NCBI RefSeq assembly: GCF_027460065.1
Contig: NZ_JAPYZZ010000001.1
Location: forward strand, 702,501 to 766,500
Origin: Martinezella rhizogenes
Lineage (GTDB): Bacteria; Pseudomonadota; Alphaproteobacteria; Rhizobiales; Rhizobiaceae
Length of the DNA stretch: 64,000 nucleotides
Reading direction: 5' to 3'
Shown: positions 27,148 through 38,292 of the stretch, in pieces
Position numbering within the stretch: position 1 is the stretch's first letter
Layout of the letters: every line of letters starts with the position of its first letter
Notes under the pieces: generated by a model
Seen by the model: only the letters and a program-made list of their open reading frames with translations
What the model was told of the DNA's origin: nothing
The model's database searches: none
Translations under genes and position numbers: made by a program

Positions 27148-27885
27148 ATGACGATCAAAAACGCGATGGTGCTGGCCGCCGGGCTTGGCACGCGGATGCG
27201 CCCGATCACCGACACGATCCCGAAGCCGCTCGTCAAGATCGCCGGCAAGCCGATGATCGATTACGCACTCGACGCCCTTGTCGAAGCCGGGGCTGAGACC
27301 ATCGTCGTCAATGTGCATCACCATGCCGAACAGATGATCGCGCACCTTGGACATCGCACCGATGCGGAAATTCTGATCTCCGATGAACGTACGCAACTGA
27401 TGAATTCCGGTGGCGGGCTCGCCAAAGGCCTGAAGCTTCTGGAGCCCGGCCCGGTCTTCGTCATGAATGCCGATCTTTTCTGGATCGGTGAACAATCGAA
27501 CGCCGTCAGCAATCTGCGCAAGCTTGCGCATTTTTTCGATCCGGCCCGCATGGACATGGCGCTGCTCTGCGTCGACATGGATCGCACCACCGGCCACAAT
27601 GGCAAGAGGGATTTCAACCTCGGGGGTGACGGAAAGTTGGCGCGGTATCGCGACGGTGACGCAAACCCCGTGGTTTATGCCGGCGCCATCGCCATGGATT
27701 CGCGGCTGCTTCGTGATGCGCCGGCAGACGCTTTCAACCTCAATATCTATTTCGACCGCGCCATTGAAAAAGAACGGCTTTTCGGGCTGTCGCTGGATGG
27801 CCACTGGATCACCGTGGGGACACCTGACGCGATTGACGATGCGGAAAGCATCATCCGGCAATTCAGGGAAAAACATTTCGCATGA
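27148..27885 (+). CDS. murU: MurNAc-1-phosphate uridylyltransferase MurU
   Basis: 245 residues from ATG 27148 (MTIKNAMVLAAGLG). The nucleotidyltransferase signature is LAAGLGTRMRPITDTIPKPLVKIAGKPM; FVMNADLFW carries the metal-binding Asp; WITVGTPDAIDDAE closes the domain. Such genes are often annotated as mannose-1-phosphate guanylyltransferase. The partner AmgK-like domain immediately upstream points to MurU, which forms UDP-MurNAc in the recycling route that bypasses de novo, fosfomycin-sensitive synthesis. Overlaps addB by 4 bp. Confidence 0.85.
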   Translation: MTIKNAMVLAAGLGTRMRPITDTIPKPLVKIAGKPMIDYALDALVEAGAETIVVNVHHHAEQMIAHLGHRTDAEILISDERTQLMNSGGGLAKGLKLLEPGPVFVMNADLFWIGEQSNAVSNLRKLAHFFDPARMDMALLCVDMDRTTGHNGKRDFNLGGDGKLARYRDGDANPVVYAGAIAMDSRLLRDAPADAFNLNIYFDRAIEKERLFGLSLDGHWITVGTPDAIDDAESIIRQFREKHFA

Positions 27886-30800
27886 CGCTCACCCACCACG
27901 CAAAGCGCGTCCTGACGATCGCTGCGGGAACACCGTTCCTCAAAACGCTCGCGGAAACGTTGTGTGACGGGCGGCTGACAGCCGGCTATAGATATGATCC
28001 GACCGATCCTCTTTCGCTTGCGAGCGTGACGATCTATGTTCCGACGCGGCGCTCCGCCCGTGTGCTGCGCTCCGAATTCGTCGATCTTCTGGGCGGCCGA
28101 TCCGCCATTCTGCCGCTGATCCGGCCTCTCGGTGAAACGGATGGCGATAGCGGTTTCTTCGATATCGAAAATCCTGAGATCATGGATCTGGCGCCGCCGA
28201 TTTCCGGCACCGGCCGGCAGATCGAACTGGCGCGCCTCATCCTCGCCTGGCGCAACAGCCTGCCCGACGCCATCCGGGCGATCCATTCGGATTCGCCGCT
28301 TGTCGCCCCTGCCAGCCCCGCGGATGCCATCTGGCTCGCGCGTGCGCTCGGCGAGGTGATCGACGCGATGGATACGGAAGAAAAGGACTGGGAAGCGCTT
28401 CAGCATCTCGATACCGGCGAACATGCGCAATGGTGGCAGCTGACGGCGGATTTCCTGAAAATCGCCAGTGTCTTCTGGCCGGCGCGACTTGTCGAACTCA
28501 ACCGTTCCTCCGCGGGCCGGCATCGCAACGCCATCCTGCGGGCGGAGGCGGACCGGCTTGCCAACCTGCCGGATACGGGGCCGATCATCGTGGCAGGTTC
28601 GACCGGCTCCATTCCGGCCGCCGCCGATCTCATCGCCGCCGTTGCCGCCCTGCCGCAGGGTACTGTGGTGCTTCCTGGGCTCGATCTTGCCATGCCGGAA
28701 GAACAATGGCAGGCGATTGCCGAGGACCCCACCGATCCTTCGAGCCGCACCCATTCGCAATATGGGCTTTATATGCTGCTGCAGAAGCTCGGCATGTTCC
28801 GGGACGAGGTGGTTCAGATCGGTGCTCTCGATACTGATCTGGAAAAACGGGCGGCCGTATTTTCGGCCGCACTCGCACCTGCCAAGTCCACAAGCGACTG
28901 GAACCGTTGGCGCGAAGACAGGGATCCCGGCTTTTTCGAAGAGGCTTTCGCGGCGGCTACGTTGATCGAGTCCGCGAACGAGCGTGAAGAGGCGACCGCC
29001 ATCGCGGTAGCGCTCCGGCTGGCACTGGAGGCTCCTGGTCCTGGTCGGCCGTCTCAGGCGGCGCTGATAACACCCGACCGCGGATTGGCGCGGCGGGTGG
29101 CGACAGAGTTGCAACGTTTTGGCATCGAAGCAGACGACTCGGCCGGTACGCCGCTTTCCGCCACGCCGCAGGCAGGGCTGACGCAACTGGCGCTGGAAGC
29201 CATTCTCAGGCCCGGAGACCCGGTGCCAATCATTTCGCTTCTGAAGCATCCCCTCGCCCGCTTCGGGCTTTCCGACGATGCTTTTACCAAGGCCTCGAAA
29301 GCACTGGAGCTGATTGCCCTGCGCGGCGGCCGCGTCGAAACCGAAATAAGCAATCTCGAAGCGGTTCTCGATACGCAGCTTCTGGCCCAGCGCAATGACA
29401 GGCACCCGCCCGCCTGGCGGGTGGCGCTGCCGGAGGGAAGCGTTGATGCGGCCCGCGATCTCGCGCGGCGGATCGCCATTGCCACGGAGCCGCTCGGTTC
29501 CGCCTTCATCCGTCGTGACCGTTCAGGCCGCGCCTTCACCGATAAATTGCCGCTTTCCGATTGGGCGGGGCGGACAGGCCGAGTGATCGAGGCCATCTGC
29601 GCCGACGACAGCAATGATCTGGCGGCATTATGGTCCGGCGAGGCGGGAGACAAACTCTCAAGCCTCTTTGCCGAACTGATGGAGAGCGGCGAGATCCTCG
29701 ACGCGGACGGGCCGCAATGGATCGATATTTTTGCAGCGCTGGTGGCAGGCGAATCGATCAAGCCGCGCTCCATGCGTCATCCGCGCATTTTCATCTTCGG
29801 CGCGCTCGAGGCGCGACTGCAAAGCGTCGACACCGTCGTCATCGGCGGTCTCAATGAAGGGCTCTGGCCGGGCCAGACGGCGAATAATCCGTTTCTGTCC
29901 CGCAGCATGAAGACTGCCATCGGGCTGGAGCCGCCGGAACGGCGCATAGGCCAGCTGGCGCATGATTTCGAGATGGCGAACGGCACCCGGCAGATCTTTT
30001 ACACCCGGGCGCTGAGGCAGGGCTCTACCCCCGCCGTCGCCTCCCGGTGGCTGCAAAGGCTCCTGGCTCTGGGTGGCGAGAATTTCGCCGAACAACTGAG
30101 GAGACGCGGCGAGACCTATCGCCATTGGGCAGGTCTTATGGATGAAAGCATCGATCAGGAGACGGCAAAGCGCCCTGCCCCCAAACCGCCCGCTGATCTG
30201 CAGCCGAAGAGCTACTCCTTCAGTGAAGTGGGGCGGCTGCGGCGGGATCCCTATGCGATCTATGCCCGGCGCATCCTCAAGCTCGACCCGCTCGACCCGT
30301 TCAACCGCGACCCGAACGCTGCCGATCGCGGTACGCTCTATCACAGGATTATCGAGCGCTATTCCCGTGAGGGGCATATTCCCGGCACACCGGCCTCGCT
30401 TGAGGCGATGCAACGCATTCTCGACGACTGTTTCGACGCGGAAAACCTGCCTGTGCATGTGGATGTCATCTGGCGTCCGCGTTTTGCGGCGGTGGCCCGC
30501 GCCTTCATCGATTGGGAGAAGGAACGGCAACCCTCCATCCGCCGCAGCTTTTTCGAAGCACGGGCCGGGCAGGAGATCGCCGAGGCGGGCATACGGCTGA
30601 CCGGCGTCGCCGACCGTATCGACATCAAGACAGGCGGCCAGGCGGATATTATCGACTACAAGACCGGTCTTGCACCATCAGTCAATCAGGCGCGGGCGTT
30701 GCTCGACCCGCAGCTGGCGCTGGAAGCAGCGGCACTGATGCGCGGCGCCTTCCGCGAAACGGGTTCACCCACGCCTGACAATCTCATCTATGTGCGCCTG

Positions 30801-31067
30801 CGGCCCGGCGAGCGTTTTTTTGCCGATCAGGTGAATAACGAACATTCCAGTCGAAGCGGCAAAAGATCGCCGAAATCCGCCATTGAACTGGCGACGGAAT
30901 CGATCGACCAGCTTGCCAAATTCGTGCGCTCGCTGCGCGAAGGTGAAAACGGTTTCGCCTCACGGCTGGTGCCTGAAGAACAGCAGTCCTATGGGGGCGA
31001 ATATGACCACCTCGCCCGAGTTTCGGAATGGTCGACAGCGGAACCGGGAGACGGCGATGACGATTGA
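27882..31067 (+). CDS. addB: Double-strand break repair protein AddB
   Basis: 1061 residues, partner of AddA in the RecBCD-like helicase-nuclease. The N-terminal nucleotide-binding region is degenerate (AAGTPFLKT in place of a normal GKT/S loop). VVIGGLNEGLWPG and FYTRALRQG are family-like. The C-terminal PD-(D/E)XK nuclease has GVADRIDIKT and DIIDYKTG. The alphaproteobacterial AddB is shorter than and diverges from the Bacillus protein, and I see no full four-Cys iron-sulfur set. Overlaps addA by 11 bp. Confidence 0.93.
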   Translation: MTLTHHAKRVLTIAAGTPFLKTLAETLCDGRLTAGYRYDPTDPLSLASVTIYVPTRRSARVLRSEFVDLLGGRSAILPLIRPLGETDGDSGFFDIENPEIMDLAPPISGTGRQIELARLILAWRNSLPDAIRAIHSDSPLVAPASPADAIWLARALGEVIDAMDTEEKDWEALQHLDTGEHAQWWQLTADFLKIASVFWPARLVELNRSSAGRHRNAILRAEADRLANLPDTGPIIVAGSTGSIPAAADLIAAVAALPQGTVVLPGLDLAMPEEQWQAIAEDPTDPSSRTHSQYGLYMLLQKLGMFRDEVVQIGALDTDLEKRAAVFSAALAPAKSTSDWNRWREDRDPGFFEEAFAAATLIESANEREEATAIAVALRLALEAPGPGRPSQAALITPDRGLARRVATELQRFGIEADDSAGTPLSATPQAGLTQLALEAILRPGDPVPIISLLKHPLARFGLSDDAFTKASKALELIALRGGRVETEISNLEAVLDTQLLAQRNDRHPPAWRVALPEGSVDAARDLARRIAIATEPLGSAFIRRDRSGRAFTDKLPLSDWAGRTGRVIEAICADDSNDLAALWSGEAGDKLSSLFAELMESGEILDADGPQWIDIFAALVAGESIKPRSMRHPRIFIFGALEARLQSVDTVVIGGLNEGLWPGQTANNPFLSRSMKTAIGLEPPERRIGQLAHDFEMANGTRQIFYTRALRQGSTPAVASRWLQRLLALGGENFAEQLRRRGETYRHWAGLMDESIDQETAKRPAPKPPADLQPKSYSFSEVGRLRRDPYAIYARRILKLDPLDPFNRDPNAADRGTLYHRIIERYSREGHIPGTPASLEAMQRILDDCFDAENLPVHVDVIWRPRFAAVARAFIDWEKERQPSIRRSFFEARAGQEIAEAGIRLTGVADRIDIKTGGQADIIDYKTGLAPSVNQARALLDPQLALEAAALMRGAFRETGSPTPDNLIYVRLRPGERFFADQVNNEHSSRSGKRSPKSAIELATESIDQLAKFVRSLREGENGFASRLVPEEQQSYGGEYDHLARVSEWSTAEPGDGDDD

Positions 31068-34000
31068 TGCCTTCGACGCCGGACCTGTCGCCGATACGCC
31101 TGAAAGCTGGATCGACTGGACCAGCGCCCGGCAGCGGCTTGCCTCCGATCCCGCAAGTTCCGCCTGGGTGTCGGCCAATGCCGGCTCCGGCAAGACCCAT
31201 GTGCTGACCCAGCGCGTCATTCGCCTGCTTCTGGCCGGGTGCCGCCCCTCGGCGATCCTCTGCCTCACCTATACCAAGGCCGCAGCATCGGAAATGTCGA
31301 GCCGCGTGTTCGACCGGCTGGCGGAATGGGCAACTTTGCCGGATTCCGATCTCAAGGATCGCATCACCGCCATCGAAGGCAAGGTGCCGGATCGCATCAA
31401 GCTCGCCGAAGCACGGCGGCTATTCGCCAAGGCGCTGGAAACCCCGGGCGGGCTGAAAATCCAGACCATTCACGCTTTCTGCGAAGCCCTGCTGCACCAA
31501 TTTCCGTTAGAGGCCAATGTCGCCGGCCATTTCTCGGTTCTCGACGATCGCGCCGCCACTACTCTTCTGGCCGAGGCGCGCCGTTCGCTTCTGACGGCGG
31601 TTTCCACCGAGGGCGACACGGAATTGGCGCAGGCGCTTGCCTATGTGCTCGATCTTGCCGACGAAAGCGGGCTGGAAGCGCTGCTTTCCGCCATCATCGC
31701 CAATCGCAGCGCGCTTCGCACCTTCCTGCACGAGGCAAAACAGTCGGGCGGCCTCGATGTTCGTTTGCGGCAGGAGATGCAGATTGCCGCCGGGGAGACC
31801 GAGGAAACAGCGGCTGAGACCTTCTGGCCCCTGCCCGGTCTTTCCGGGCTTGCGCTAGACACCTACCTCACGCTTGCCGATGAGGTGGGTGGATCACGTG
31901 TCATCGAGGTCGCTTATGCGCTCCGGGAAGCAAAGCGGCAGGTGGACCCGGTGCGGCGGATGGAATTCATCGAGGCCGCGTTGCTGACGGCCAAGGGTGA
32001 GAAAAAATCGGACGCCTATGTCATCAACAAGGGCATGCAGAAATCCGCACCTGATCTCGTTGATGCGCTGACGCTGGCGCGGGACCATGTCGTGGCCTGC
32101 CGCAATCGCTATCGTCTGGTGCGCATGCTGGCGGCAACAAAAAGTGCCCTTGTGCTGGCCGAGCGGTTAATCGGCGATTTCGAAGACCTGAAAAAGCAAC
32201 GTAGCCAGCTTGATTTCGAAGACCTGATCGAACGCGCCGCCAATCTGCTCAATCGCGATACGGCAGGCGCTTGGGTGCACTACAAGCTGGATCAGGGCAT
32301 CGACCATATTCTGGTCGACGAGGCGCAGGATACCAGCCCGGTGCAATGGTCGATCATCCAGTCGCTGGCGGCGGATTTCTTCAACGGTGAAAGCGCCCGC
32401 ATGGGGCGACGCACCCTGTTTGCCGTGGGTGACGAAAAACAGTCGATCTATTCCTTTCAGGGTGCGCGGCCGGAACGGTTCTCGCAGGAGCGCGATGAGA
32501 CAAAAAGGCGTGTCGATCAGGTGGAGCAAGCCTTCCACCGCATCCGCCTGCCACTCTCCTTCCGTTCTACCGAAGATGTGCTGGCTGCCGTCGACCAGGT
32601 CTTTTCGGACCCGAAAAATGCGAGCGGCCTCAGCGCCGACAATGAGCCCGTAGAACACCGCTCCAACCGCGCCGGCCATCCCGGCACCGTGGAAGTGTGG
32701 GATATGGTGGCACCGGAAACAACCGAAGATGAAGAGGACTGGACGGCCCCCTTCGATGCGCTGCGGGAAAGCGCGCCGGCCACCATCGTCGCCCGGCGTA
32801 TCGCCGCACGCATTGCCGATATGATCGGCAATGAAACCATCATTGAAAAGGGCGTGGAGCGCGCCGTCGAGCCCGGCGATATTCTCGTGCTTGTCAGAAA
32901 ACGCGCTGCCTTCGTCAACGCGCTGACCCGGGAGTTGAAGCGGCGCAAGAACATTCCCGTCGCCGGTGCCGACCGCCTCCGCCTGACCGATCACATTGCC
33001 GTACAGGACCTTCTGGCGCTCGGTCGGTTCGTGGTGCTGCCGGAGGATGATCTTTCGCTGGCGGCCCTGCTGAAGAGCCCGCTCTTCAACCTGACGGAAG
33101 ACGATGTCTTCGAGATTGCAGCGACGCGATCCGAGACGGAGAGTGTATGGCAGAGGCTGCAAGTCCTTTCGGGCGAAGAAACCAGCCGTCTATCCATCGT
33201 TACCGACAAACTTCGGCATTTCATTTCACTGTCGAAAACCGCCACGGTGCATGATTTTTTCGCGGCGGTTCTAACCCTGCACGACGGTCGCAAAAAATTC
33301 CTTGGCCGGCTTGGCAACGAGGCGAGCGACGTTCTCGACGAGTTCCTGTCCTTTGCGCTGGATCACGAAAGAACCGGCCTGCCGGGTCTTCAGGCTTTTC
33401 TCTCGGTTCTGGAGACCGATTCACCGGAAGTGAAGCGCGAGCAGGACAAGGATCGCGGCGAAGTGCGCATCATGACCGTGCATGCCTCCAAGGGGCTGGA
33501 AGCACCGGTGGTATTTGTCGTCGATGGCGGCTCGAAAGCCTTCAACCACAGCCATGTGCCGAAACTGCGCTTCATCGAAGCGGACGGCGATGCCTTTCCG
33601 GTCTGGTTGCCCGGCAGTGGTTTTTCCAATCATCTTATCCGCACCGATGAGGAACGTCTGAAGACGGCGGCGGAAGATGAATATCGCCGGCTGCTTTATG
33701 TGGCGATGACGCGTGCCGCCGATCATCTGGTCGTTTGCGGTTATCGTGGCCAGAAAGAAAACCCCGAATGCTGGCATGCTATCGTAAAGGCCGCGCTTAC
33801 GGATAATCAGGATCATTGCCAGCCGCAGCTGTTCAGCGCTGATGGCGAGGAATGGCAGGGGCTTGTCTGGCGTAAGTCCGAAGCACGCTCAGCACCTGCA
33901 CCGCACAAGCCCGCAGAACCCCAGCAGGAAGAAGACCACACGCTTCCGCCCGGCCTCCTCACGCCGCTGCCTGCCCTGCCCTCCCTGCCGAGGCCACTCA

Positions 34001-34614
34001 GCCCTTCGGGCGCCGGCACCATCATTGATGACGGCGCGGATGATTTGGCCGTGCGCTCACCGCTGTTCGGGGAAAAGGCCGAGGTTTCCAGCCTTGCCCT
34101 GCAACGGGGCCGGCTGGTGCATCGCATGCTGCAAGCCCTGCCAGATTTTGCGGAAAGCGAGCGGGAAGAGGCGGCCCGGCGTTATGCCGAGCGCGCAGCG
34201 CGTTTCTGGCCCACAACTGAGCGGGAACATTTGATCCACGCGGTTTTGCGGGTCCTCTCCGAACCGGCGGTACAGCCAGCCTTTTCCGCCAATAGCCGTG
34301 CAGAAGTGTCGATCATGGGCACGATGACCCTCGGCCGGCAGCACTATGCTGTCTCCGGGCGCATCGACCGGCTGGCGGTGGAGGGTGATCGGGTCATCCT
34401 GATCGACTACAAAACGAACCGCGTGCCGCCGCGCGAGGCACGCGAGATTCCCTTCTCGCACGTCGCGCAGCTTGCGATCTATCGCGAAATTCTGGCACCA
34501 CTTTATCCAGGCAAGGAATTTGTCTGCGCGCTGATCTATACGGAAAATGCCGCTTTTGTGCGGGTTGGCGACGATGCCATGGCAGAGGCCCTTGCCGCAA
34601 TAAAGACAAAGTGA
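31057..34614 (+). CDS. addA: Double-strand break repair helicase AddA
   Basis: 1185 residues, UvrD-type helicase with a nuclease domain. Walker [17 protein letters not shown] (residues ~37-50). Motif [19 protein letters not shown]. Motif [19 protein letters not shown]. Motif [20 protein letters not shown] and [14 protein letters not shown]. The C-terminal nuclease has [21 protein letters not shown]. Start ATG 31057 lies inside the end of addB; longer frames into addB are not family-like. It works with AddB to resect double-strand ends for RecA. Confidence 0.97.
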   Translation: MTIDAFDAGPVADTPESWIDWTSARQRLASDPASSAWVSANAGSGKTHVLTQRVIRLLLAGCRPSAILCLTYTKAAASEMSSRVFDRLAEWATLPDSDLKDRITAIEGKVPDRIKLAEARRLFAKALETPGGLKIQTIHAFCEALLHQFPLEANVAGHFSVLDDRAATTLLAEARRSLLTAVSTEGDTELAQALAYVLDLADESGLEALLSAIIANRSALRTFLHEAKQSGGLDVRLRQEMQIAAGETEETAAETFWPLPGLSGLALDTYLTLADEVGGSRVIEVAYALREAKRQVDPVRRMEFIEAALLTAKGEKKSDAYVINKGMQKSAPDLVDALTLARDHVVACRNRYRLVRMLAATKSALVLAERLIGDFEDLKKQRSQLDFEDLIERAANLLNRDTAGAWVHYKLDQGIDHILVDEAQDTSPVQWSIIQSLAADFFNGESARMGRRTLFAVGDEKQSIYSFQGARPERFSQERDETKRRVDQVEQAFHRIRLPLSFRSTEDVLAAVDQVFSDPKNASGLSADNEPVEHRSNRAGHPGTVEVWDMVAPETTEDEEDWTAPFDALRESAPATIVARRIAARIADMIGNETIIEKGVERAVEPGDILVLVRKRAAFVNALTRELKRRKNIPVAGADRLRLTDHIAVQDLLALGRFVVLPEDDLSLAALLKSPLFNLTEDDVFEIAATRSETESVWQRLQVLSGEETSRLSIVTDKLRHFISLSKTATVHDFFAAVLTLHDGRKKFLGRLGNEASDVLDEFLSFALDHERTGLPGLQAFLSVLETDSPEVKREQDKDRGEVRIMTVHASKGLEAPVVFVVDGGSKAFNHSHVPKLRFIEADGDAFPVWLPGSGFSNHLIRTDEERLKTAAEDEYRRLLYVAMTRAADHLVVCGYRGQKENPECWHAIVKAALTDNQDHCQPQLFSADGEEWQGLVWRKSEARSAPAPHKPAEPQQEEDHTLPPGLLTPLPALPSLPRPLSPSGAGTIIDDGADDLAVRSPLFGEKAEVSSLALQRGRLVHRMLQALPDFAESEREEAARRYAERAARFWPTTEREHLIHAVLRVLSEPAVQPAFSANSRAEVSIMGTMTLGRQHYAVSGRIDRLAVEGDRVILIDYKTNRVPPREAREIPFSHVAQLAIYREILAPLYPGKEFVCALIYTENAAFVRVGDDAMAEALAAIKTK

Positions 34615-34691
34615 GATACCGGGGCATTGAAATTTCGACGCGCCCGCATCACATCGATAGCGGAAAAGATTTACTGAAAGGAGAGCCAGAT

Positions 34692-35012
34692 ATGGCTACC
34701 GTAAAAGTCGATGCCGCCAACTTCCAGTCTGAAGTCCTCGAATCTGCCGAACCCGTCGTGGTGGATTTTTGGGCCGAATGGTGCGGTCCGTGCAAGATGA
34801 TCGCGCCGAGCCTTGAGGAAATTTCCTCCGAGCTCGCCGGCAAGGTCAAGGTTGCGAAGCTCAACATCGACGAAAACCCGGAGCTGGCCGCCCAGTTTGG
34901 CGTTCGCTCGATCCCGACGCTCGCCATTTTCAAGGGCGGCGAAGTGGCTGATATCAAGGTTGGCGCTGCTCCCAAGACAGCGCTTTCCGCCTGGATTTCC
35001 AGCGCCGCCTAA
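34692..35012 (+). CDS. trxA: Thioredoxin
   Basis: 106 residues from ATG 34692, with AGGAGAG 7 nt upstream. Active site [15 protein letters not shown]. Cis-Pro region [13 protein letters not shown]. Cytoplasmic disulfide reductant. It lies 77 bp after addA with its own ribosome binding site and a terminator right after. Confidence 0.98.
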   Translation: MATVKVDAANFQSEVLESAEPVVVDFWAEWCGPCKMIAPSLEEISSELAGKVKVAKLNIDENPELAAQFGVRSIPTLAIFKGGEVADIKVGAAPKTALSAWISSAA

Positions 35013-35029
35013 AGATCATATGATGGAAT

Positions 35030-35060
35030 GAAAAACCCGGCATCATCGCCGGGTTTTTTT
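35030..35060. terminator. Bidirectional terminator between trxA and folC
   Basis: AAAAACCCGGC (35031-35041) and GCCGGGTTTTTTT (35048-35060) form a long stem with T-tracts in both directions. It overlaps the folC stop codon. Confidence 0.9.
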
Positions 35061-36438
35061 ATTGGGGAACCGTGCCGTTGAAGGCAAGGGCGTTTCCGGC
35101 AAGATAAAGCGATCCGCCGATCAGGATGCGCGGCGGTGGTCCTTCGGGATCCACACGGCGCGACAGCTCCTCCAGCGCATGGGTCAGCGACGATGTGGGC
35201 GCTGCCACCAGACCGGCGTCAAAGGCGGCATGGGCAAGCACGACAGGGTCGATCGCCGCATCTGTGCCGCCGATCGGCACTGTGAAGACATATTCGCCGA
35301 TATCGGCGAATGCCTTGAAATAACCCACCGGATCCTTGGTATTGATCATGCCCGCGATGATGAAGAGCGGGCGCGGCGTCTTTTCCTCAAAACCTGCCAT
35401 GGCCTCGGCAATCACTTCGCCCGCGCCGGGGTTGTGACCACCATCGATCCATATCTCCGCACCCTTCGGGGCGATCTCAGCGATTTTGCCGGTCAGGATG
35501 CGCTGAAGACGGCCGGGCCACTCCACTGAGGTCATGGCCTTTTCGATCATCCGTTCCGTCACCTCAAAACCGGCTGCTTTCACGGCACGGATCGCTGCGG
35601 CAGCATTAGCGAGCTGATGGCGGCCGGGAAGACGCGGCAAAGGCGCATCTGCCAGGCCGAACTCATCCTGATAGACCATGCGGCCGAATTCTTCATGGGC
35701 GGAAAAATCCTGCCCGTAGACGGAGACCGGGCAACCAAGCCGCTCGGCCGTGGCGACGAGCGTTTCGCGCGCCGCATCATATTCCTGATGGCCGATGACG
35801 ACGGGCGAACCCTTTTTCATGATGCCAGCCTTTTCGGCGGCGATCAGCTCCACGCGGTCGCCGAGATAGGCTTCATGGTCGAGCGAAATCGGCATGATAA
35901 TGGAAACGGCAGGGTTATTGATCACATTGGTCGCATCGAAGCGGCCGCCCAATCCAACCTCAACGATCGCGGCATCAGCGGGATGCTCCGAAAAAAGCAG
36001 GAACATGACAGCCGTCAAAATTTCAAAAACGGTGATCTTCTGCCCATCGTTCGCAACTTCGATGCGACGCAGAGCGTCCGCGAAGACAGCGTCTTCAACA
36101 AAGCGGCCCCTCTCGCCGGCAACGCCGAGACGATAGCGCTCATGCCAGTTGACGAGATGCGGCTTGGTATGGACATGAACAGGAAGTCCGGCCGCTTCCA
36201 GCAAAGCCCGGCAAAAGGCACTGACCGAACCCTTGCCATTGGTGCCTGCCACATGGATCACCGGCGGCATTCTGTTTTGCGGATTGCCGAGTTTTTCGAG
36301 AAGACGGGAAATTCTGTCGAGTGAAAGATCAAACCCCTTGGGGTGAAGCTGCATCAGCTCTTCAATGATCTTTTCGGCCTCACCGATCGCGGGCTTCGTC
36401 ATGTCTTCCGTTCGCCTTTCAGGCGTTTTGCTTGCCAT
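35059..36438 (-). CDS. folC: Folylpolyglutamate / dihydrofolate synthase
   Basis: 459 residues from ATG 36438; ATG 36402 (MTKPAIGEAE) is an equally possible start. Adds the glutamate to dihydropteroate and extends folate polyglutamates. P-loop HVAGTNGKGSVSAFCRALLE, Mur-ligase-type VEVGLGGRFDATNVI, and ISLDHEAYLGD are typical. It ends the minus-strand run trpF-trpB-trpA-accD-folC, an arrangement widespread in alphaproteobacteria. Confidence 0.95.
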   Translation of the reverse strand: MASKTPERRTEDMTKPAIGEAEKIIEELMQLHPKGFDLSLDRISRLLEKLGNPQNRMPPVIHVAGTNGKGSVSAFCRALLEAAGLPVHVHTKPHLVNWHERYRLGVAGERGRFVEDAVFADALRRIEVANDGQKITVFEILTAVMFLLFSEHPADAAIVEVGLGGRFDATNVINNPAVSIIMPISLDHEAYLGDRVELIAAEKAGIMKKGSPVVIGHQEYDAARETLVATAERLGCPVSVYGQDFSAHEEFGRMVYQDEFGLADAPLPRLPGRHQLANAAAAIRAVKAAGFEVTERMIEKAMTSVEWPGRLQRILTGKIAEIAPKGAEIWIDGGHNPGAGEVIAEAMAGFEEKTPRPLFIIAGMINTKDPVGYFKAFADIGEYVFTVPIGGTDAAIDPVVLAHAAFDAGLVAAPTSSLTHALEELSRRVDPEGPPPRILIGGSLYLAGNALAFNGTVPQ

Positions 36439-36524
36439 CTGTCCGCCACCCCCACAATTGGATCAGGCAACGTATAGCATCATCCCGAAGGCAGTTTATG
36501 CCTCCGGGCGACATATTTTTTTCC

Positions 36525-37421
36525 TCAGGCCGAAGCGGCGAGCGGAATGACGGCGTTTGCATTGTCAGCAGGCGCTTTGGTCATGATCTTGAGCATATTG
36601 GCCAGCGTGTCTGGGATTTCGCGGCGATCGATGACCATATCCACCATGCCGTGTTCCAGCAGGTATTCCGAGGTCTGGAAGCCTTCTGGCAGCTTTTCGC
36701 GAATGGTCTGCTCGATGACGCGCTTGCCGGCAAAGCAGATTTCCGCGCCCGGTTCGGCAATATGCACGTCGCCCAGCATGGCGTAGGAAGCCGTGACACC
36801 GCCCGTGGTCGGGTTGGTCAGAACCACGATATAGGGCATGCCTGCCTCTTTCAGCATATTCACCGCAACCGTGGTGCGCGGCAGCTGCATCAGCGACAGA
36901 ATACCTTCCTGCATACGGGCGCCGCCCGATGCAGGGAACATGACGAGCGGGCAACGCTCGGAAATGGCGCGCTCGAAAGCCTTGACGATGGCTTCGCCGG
37001 CGGCAATGCCGAGCGAGCCGCCCATGAACTGGAATTCATGCACGACGGCGACGATCTTCAGGCCTTTCAGAAGACCAACGCCGGCAAGGATCGTATCTTC
37101 CTGCTCGGTCTTTGCGCGGCTGTCGCGCAGGCGATCGGTGTATTTCTTGGAATCGCGGAATTTCAGCGGGTCCTGCGCCACTTTCGGCTGCGGCAGTGCC
37201 TCATAGACGCCGCCATCAAAAAGATCGGCAAGGCGTGCCTTGGCCGGCATCTTCATGTGGTAACCGGAAGCCGGGATGACCCACTTGTTGTCTTCCAGAT
37301 CCTTGTGGAAGACCATCTCGCCCGTTTCCGGGCACTTGATCCACAGGTTCTCCGGAACCTCCGGGCGGCGGCCAAGCATGGAATTGATCCGCGGCCGAAC
37401 GTAATTGGTGATCCAGTTCAA
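36525..37421 (-). CDS. accD: Acetyl-CoA carboxylase carboxyltransferase subunit beta, zinc finger lost
   Basis: 298 residues, normal length. The carboxyltransferase crotonase-like fold is intact: [35 protein letters not shown]. The N-terminal segment that holds four zinc-binding cysteines in E. coli AccD reads [13 protein letters not shown]...[18 protein letters not shown] here. Only the first Cys remains; the CxxC partner is Thr and the second pair is replaced by Pro-Ala-Ser. It lies 27 bp downstream of trpA and 86 bp upstream of folC. Together with AccA it forms the carboxyltransferase of fatty acid synthesis. Confidence 0.96.
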   Translation of the reverse strand: MNWITNYVRPRINSMLGRRPEVPENLWIKCPETGEMVFHKDLEDNKWVIPASGYHMKMPAKARLADLFDGGVYEALPQPKVAQDPLKFRDSKKYTDRLRDSRAKTEQEDTILAGVGLLKGLKIVAVVHEFQFMGGSLGIAAGEAIVKAFERAISERCPLVMFPASGGARMQEGILSLMQLPRTTVAVNMLKEAGMPYIVVLTNPTTGGVTASYAMLGDVHIAEPGAEICFAGKRVIEQTIREKLPEGFQTSEYLLEHGMVDMVIDRREIPDTLANMLKIMTKAPADNANAVIPLAASA

Positions 37422-37448
37422 CTGTCTACTCCTGACTGGGCCGCGCGC

Positions 37449-38288
37449 TTATTCCGCAGCGGCGAGGCGCGATGCACGCACGCCCGTTGAAAGTCCTTTT
37501 ACCAGCGTCGTAACGGCCGGCACAGTGTCGGCGGTCGCCTGCCCGTCTTTGGTCAGGCTGCCCGCAATCTGGTTGACGATGGCGGAACCCACCACCACGC
37601 CATCCGCCACGGCGCCGATCGCCTTCGCATGATCGGCCGTCTTGACGCCAAAACCGACACAGACCGGCAGTTCCGTATGCGCCTTGATACGACCGACAGC
37701 GCCGGAGATCAACGAGGGATCGGGAAGCGCTGAACCGGTGATACCGTTCATCGAGACGTAATACACGAAACCTGAGGTATTTTTAAGGACGGCAGGCAGG
37801 CGCTTGCCATCCGTGGTCGGTGTGGCGAGACGGATGAAATTGACGCCGCGCGCAAGCGCCGGAATGCAGAGTTCATCGTCCATTTCCGGCGGCAGGTCGA
37901 CCACGATCAAGCCATCGATGCCACAGGCAAGCGCGTCGTCCAGGAACTTTTCGACGCCATATATATAGATCGGATTATAATAGCCCATCAGCACGATCGG
38001 CGTTGCATTATCTTGCCTGCGGAACTCGCGTGCGAGATCGAGTGTTGTCTTCAGCGTCTGTCCGCCCTTCAGCGCGCGCTGGCCGGCCAGCTGAATGGCC
38101 GGGCCATCCGCCATGGGGTCGGAAAACGGCATGCCCAGTTCGATAACGTCGGCGCCTGCTTCCGGCAATGCCTTCATGATGCCAAGCGAGGTTTCGAAAT
38201 CCGGGTCGCCGCCCATGAAATAGGTGATCAGGGCCGGGCGATTTTCAGCGCGCAGATCGGCAAAGCGCTTGTCCATACGTGCAGTCAT
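37449..38288 (-). CDS. trpA: Tryptophan synthase alpha chain
   Basis: 279 residues from ATG 38288 ([12 protein letters not shown]). Catalytic Glu in [19 protein letters not shown] and catalytic Asp further on in [11 protein letters not shown]. Phosphate-binding VCVGFGVKT. It starts 4 bp after trpB. Splits indole-glycerol phosphate into indole for TrpB. Confidence 0.98.
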   Translation of the reverse strand: MTARMDKRFADLRAENRPALITYFMGGDPDFETSLGIMKALPEAGADVIELGMPFSDPMADGPAIQLAGQRALKGGQTLKTTLDLAREFRRQDNATPIVLMGYYNPIYIYGVEKFLDDALACGIDGLIVVDLPPEMDDELCIPALARGVNFIRLATPTTDGKRLPAVLKNTSGFVYYVSMNGITGSALPDPSLISGAVGRIKAHTELPVCVGFGVKTADHAKAIGAVADGVVVGSAIVNQIAGSLTKDGQATADTVPAVTTLVKGLSTGVRASRLAAAE

Positions 38289-38292
38289 GATC

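Noticed and set aside
27747-29405. 552-codon minus-strand frame opposite murU/addB
   Set aside because: Antisense shadow; the addB product on the other strand has clear motifs.
31895-31900. CACGTG in addA as a parS core
   Set aside because: Flanks GGAT and TCAT share too little with the parS arms.
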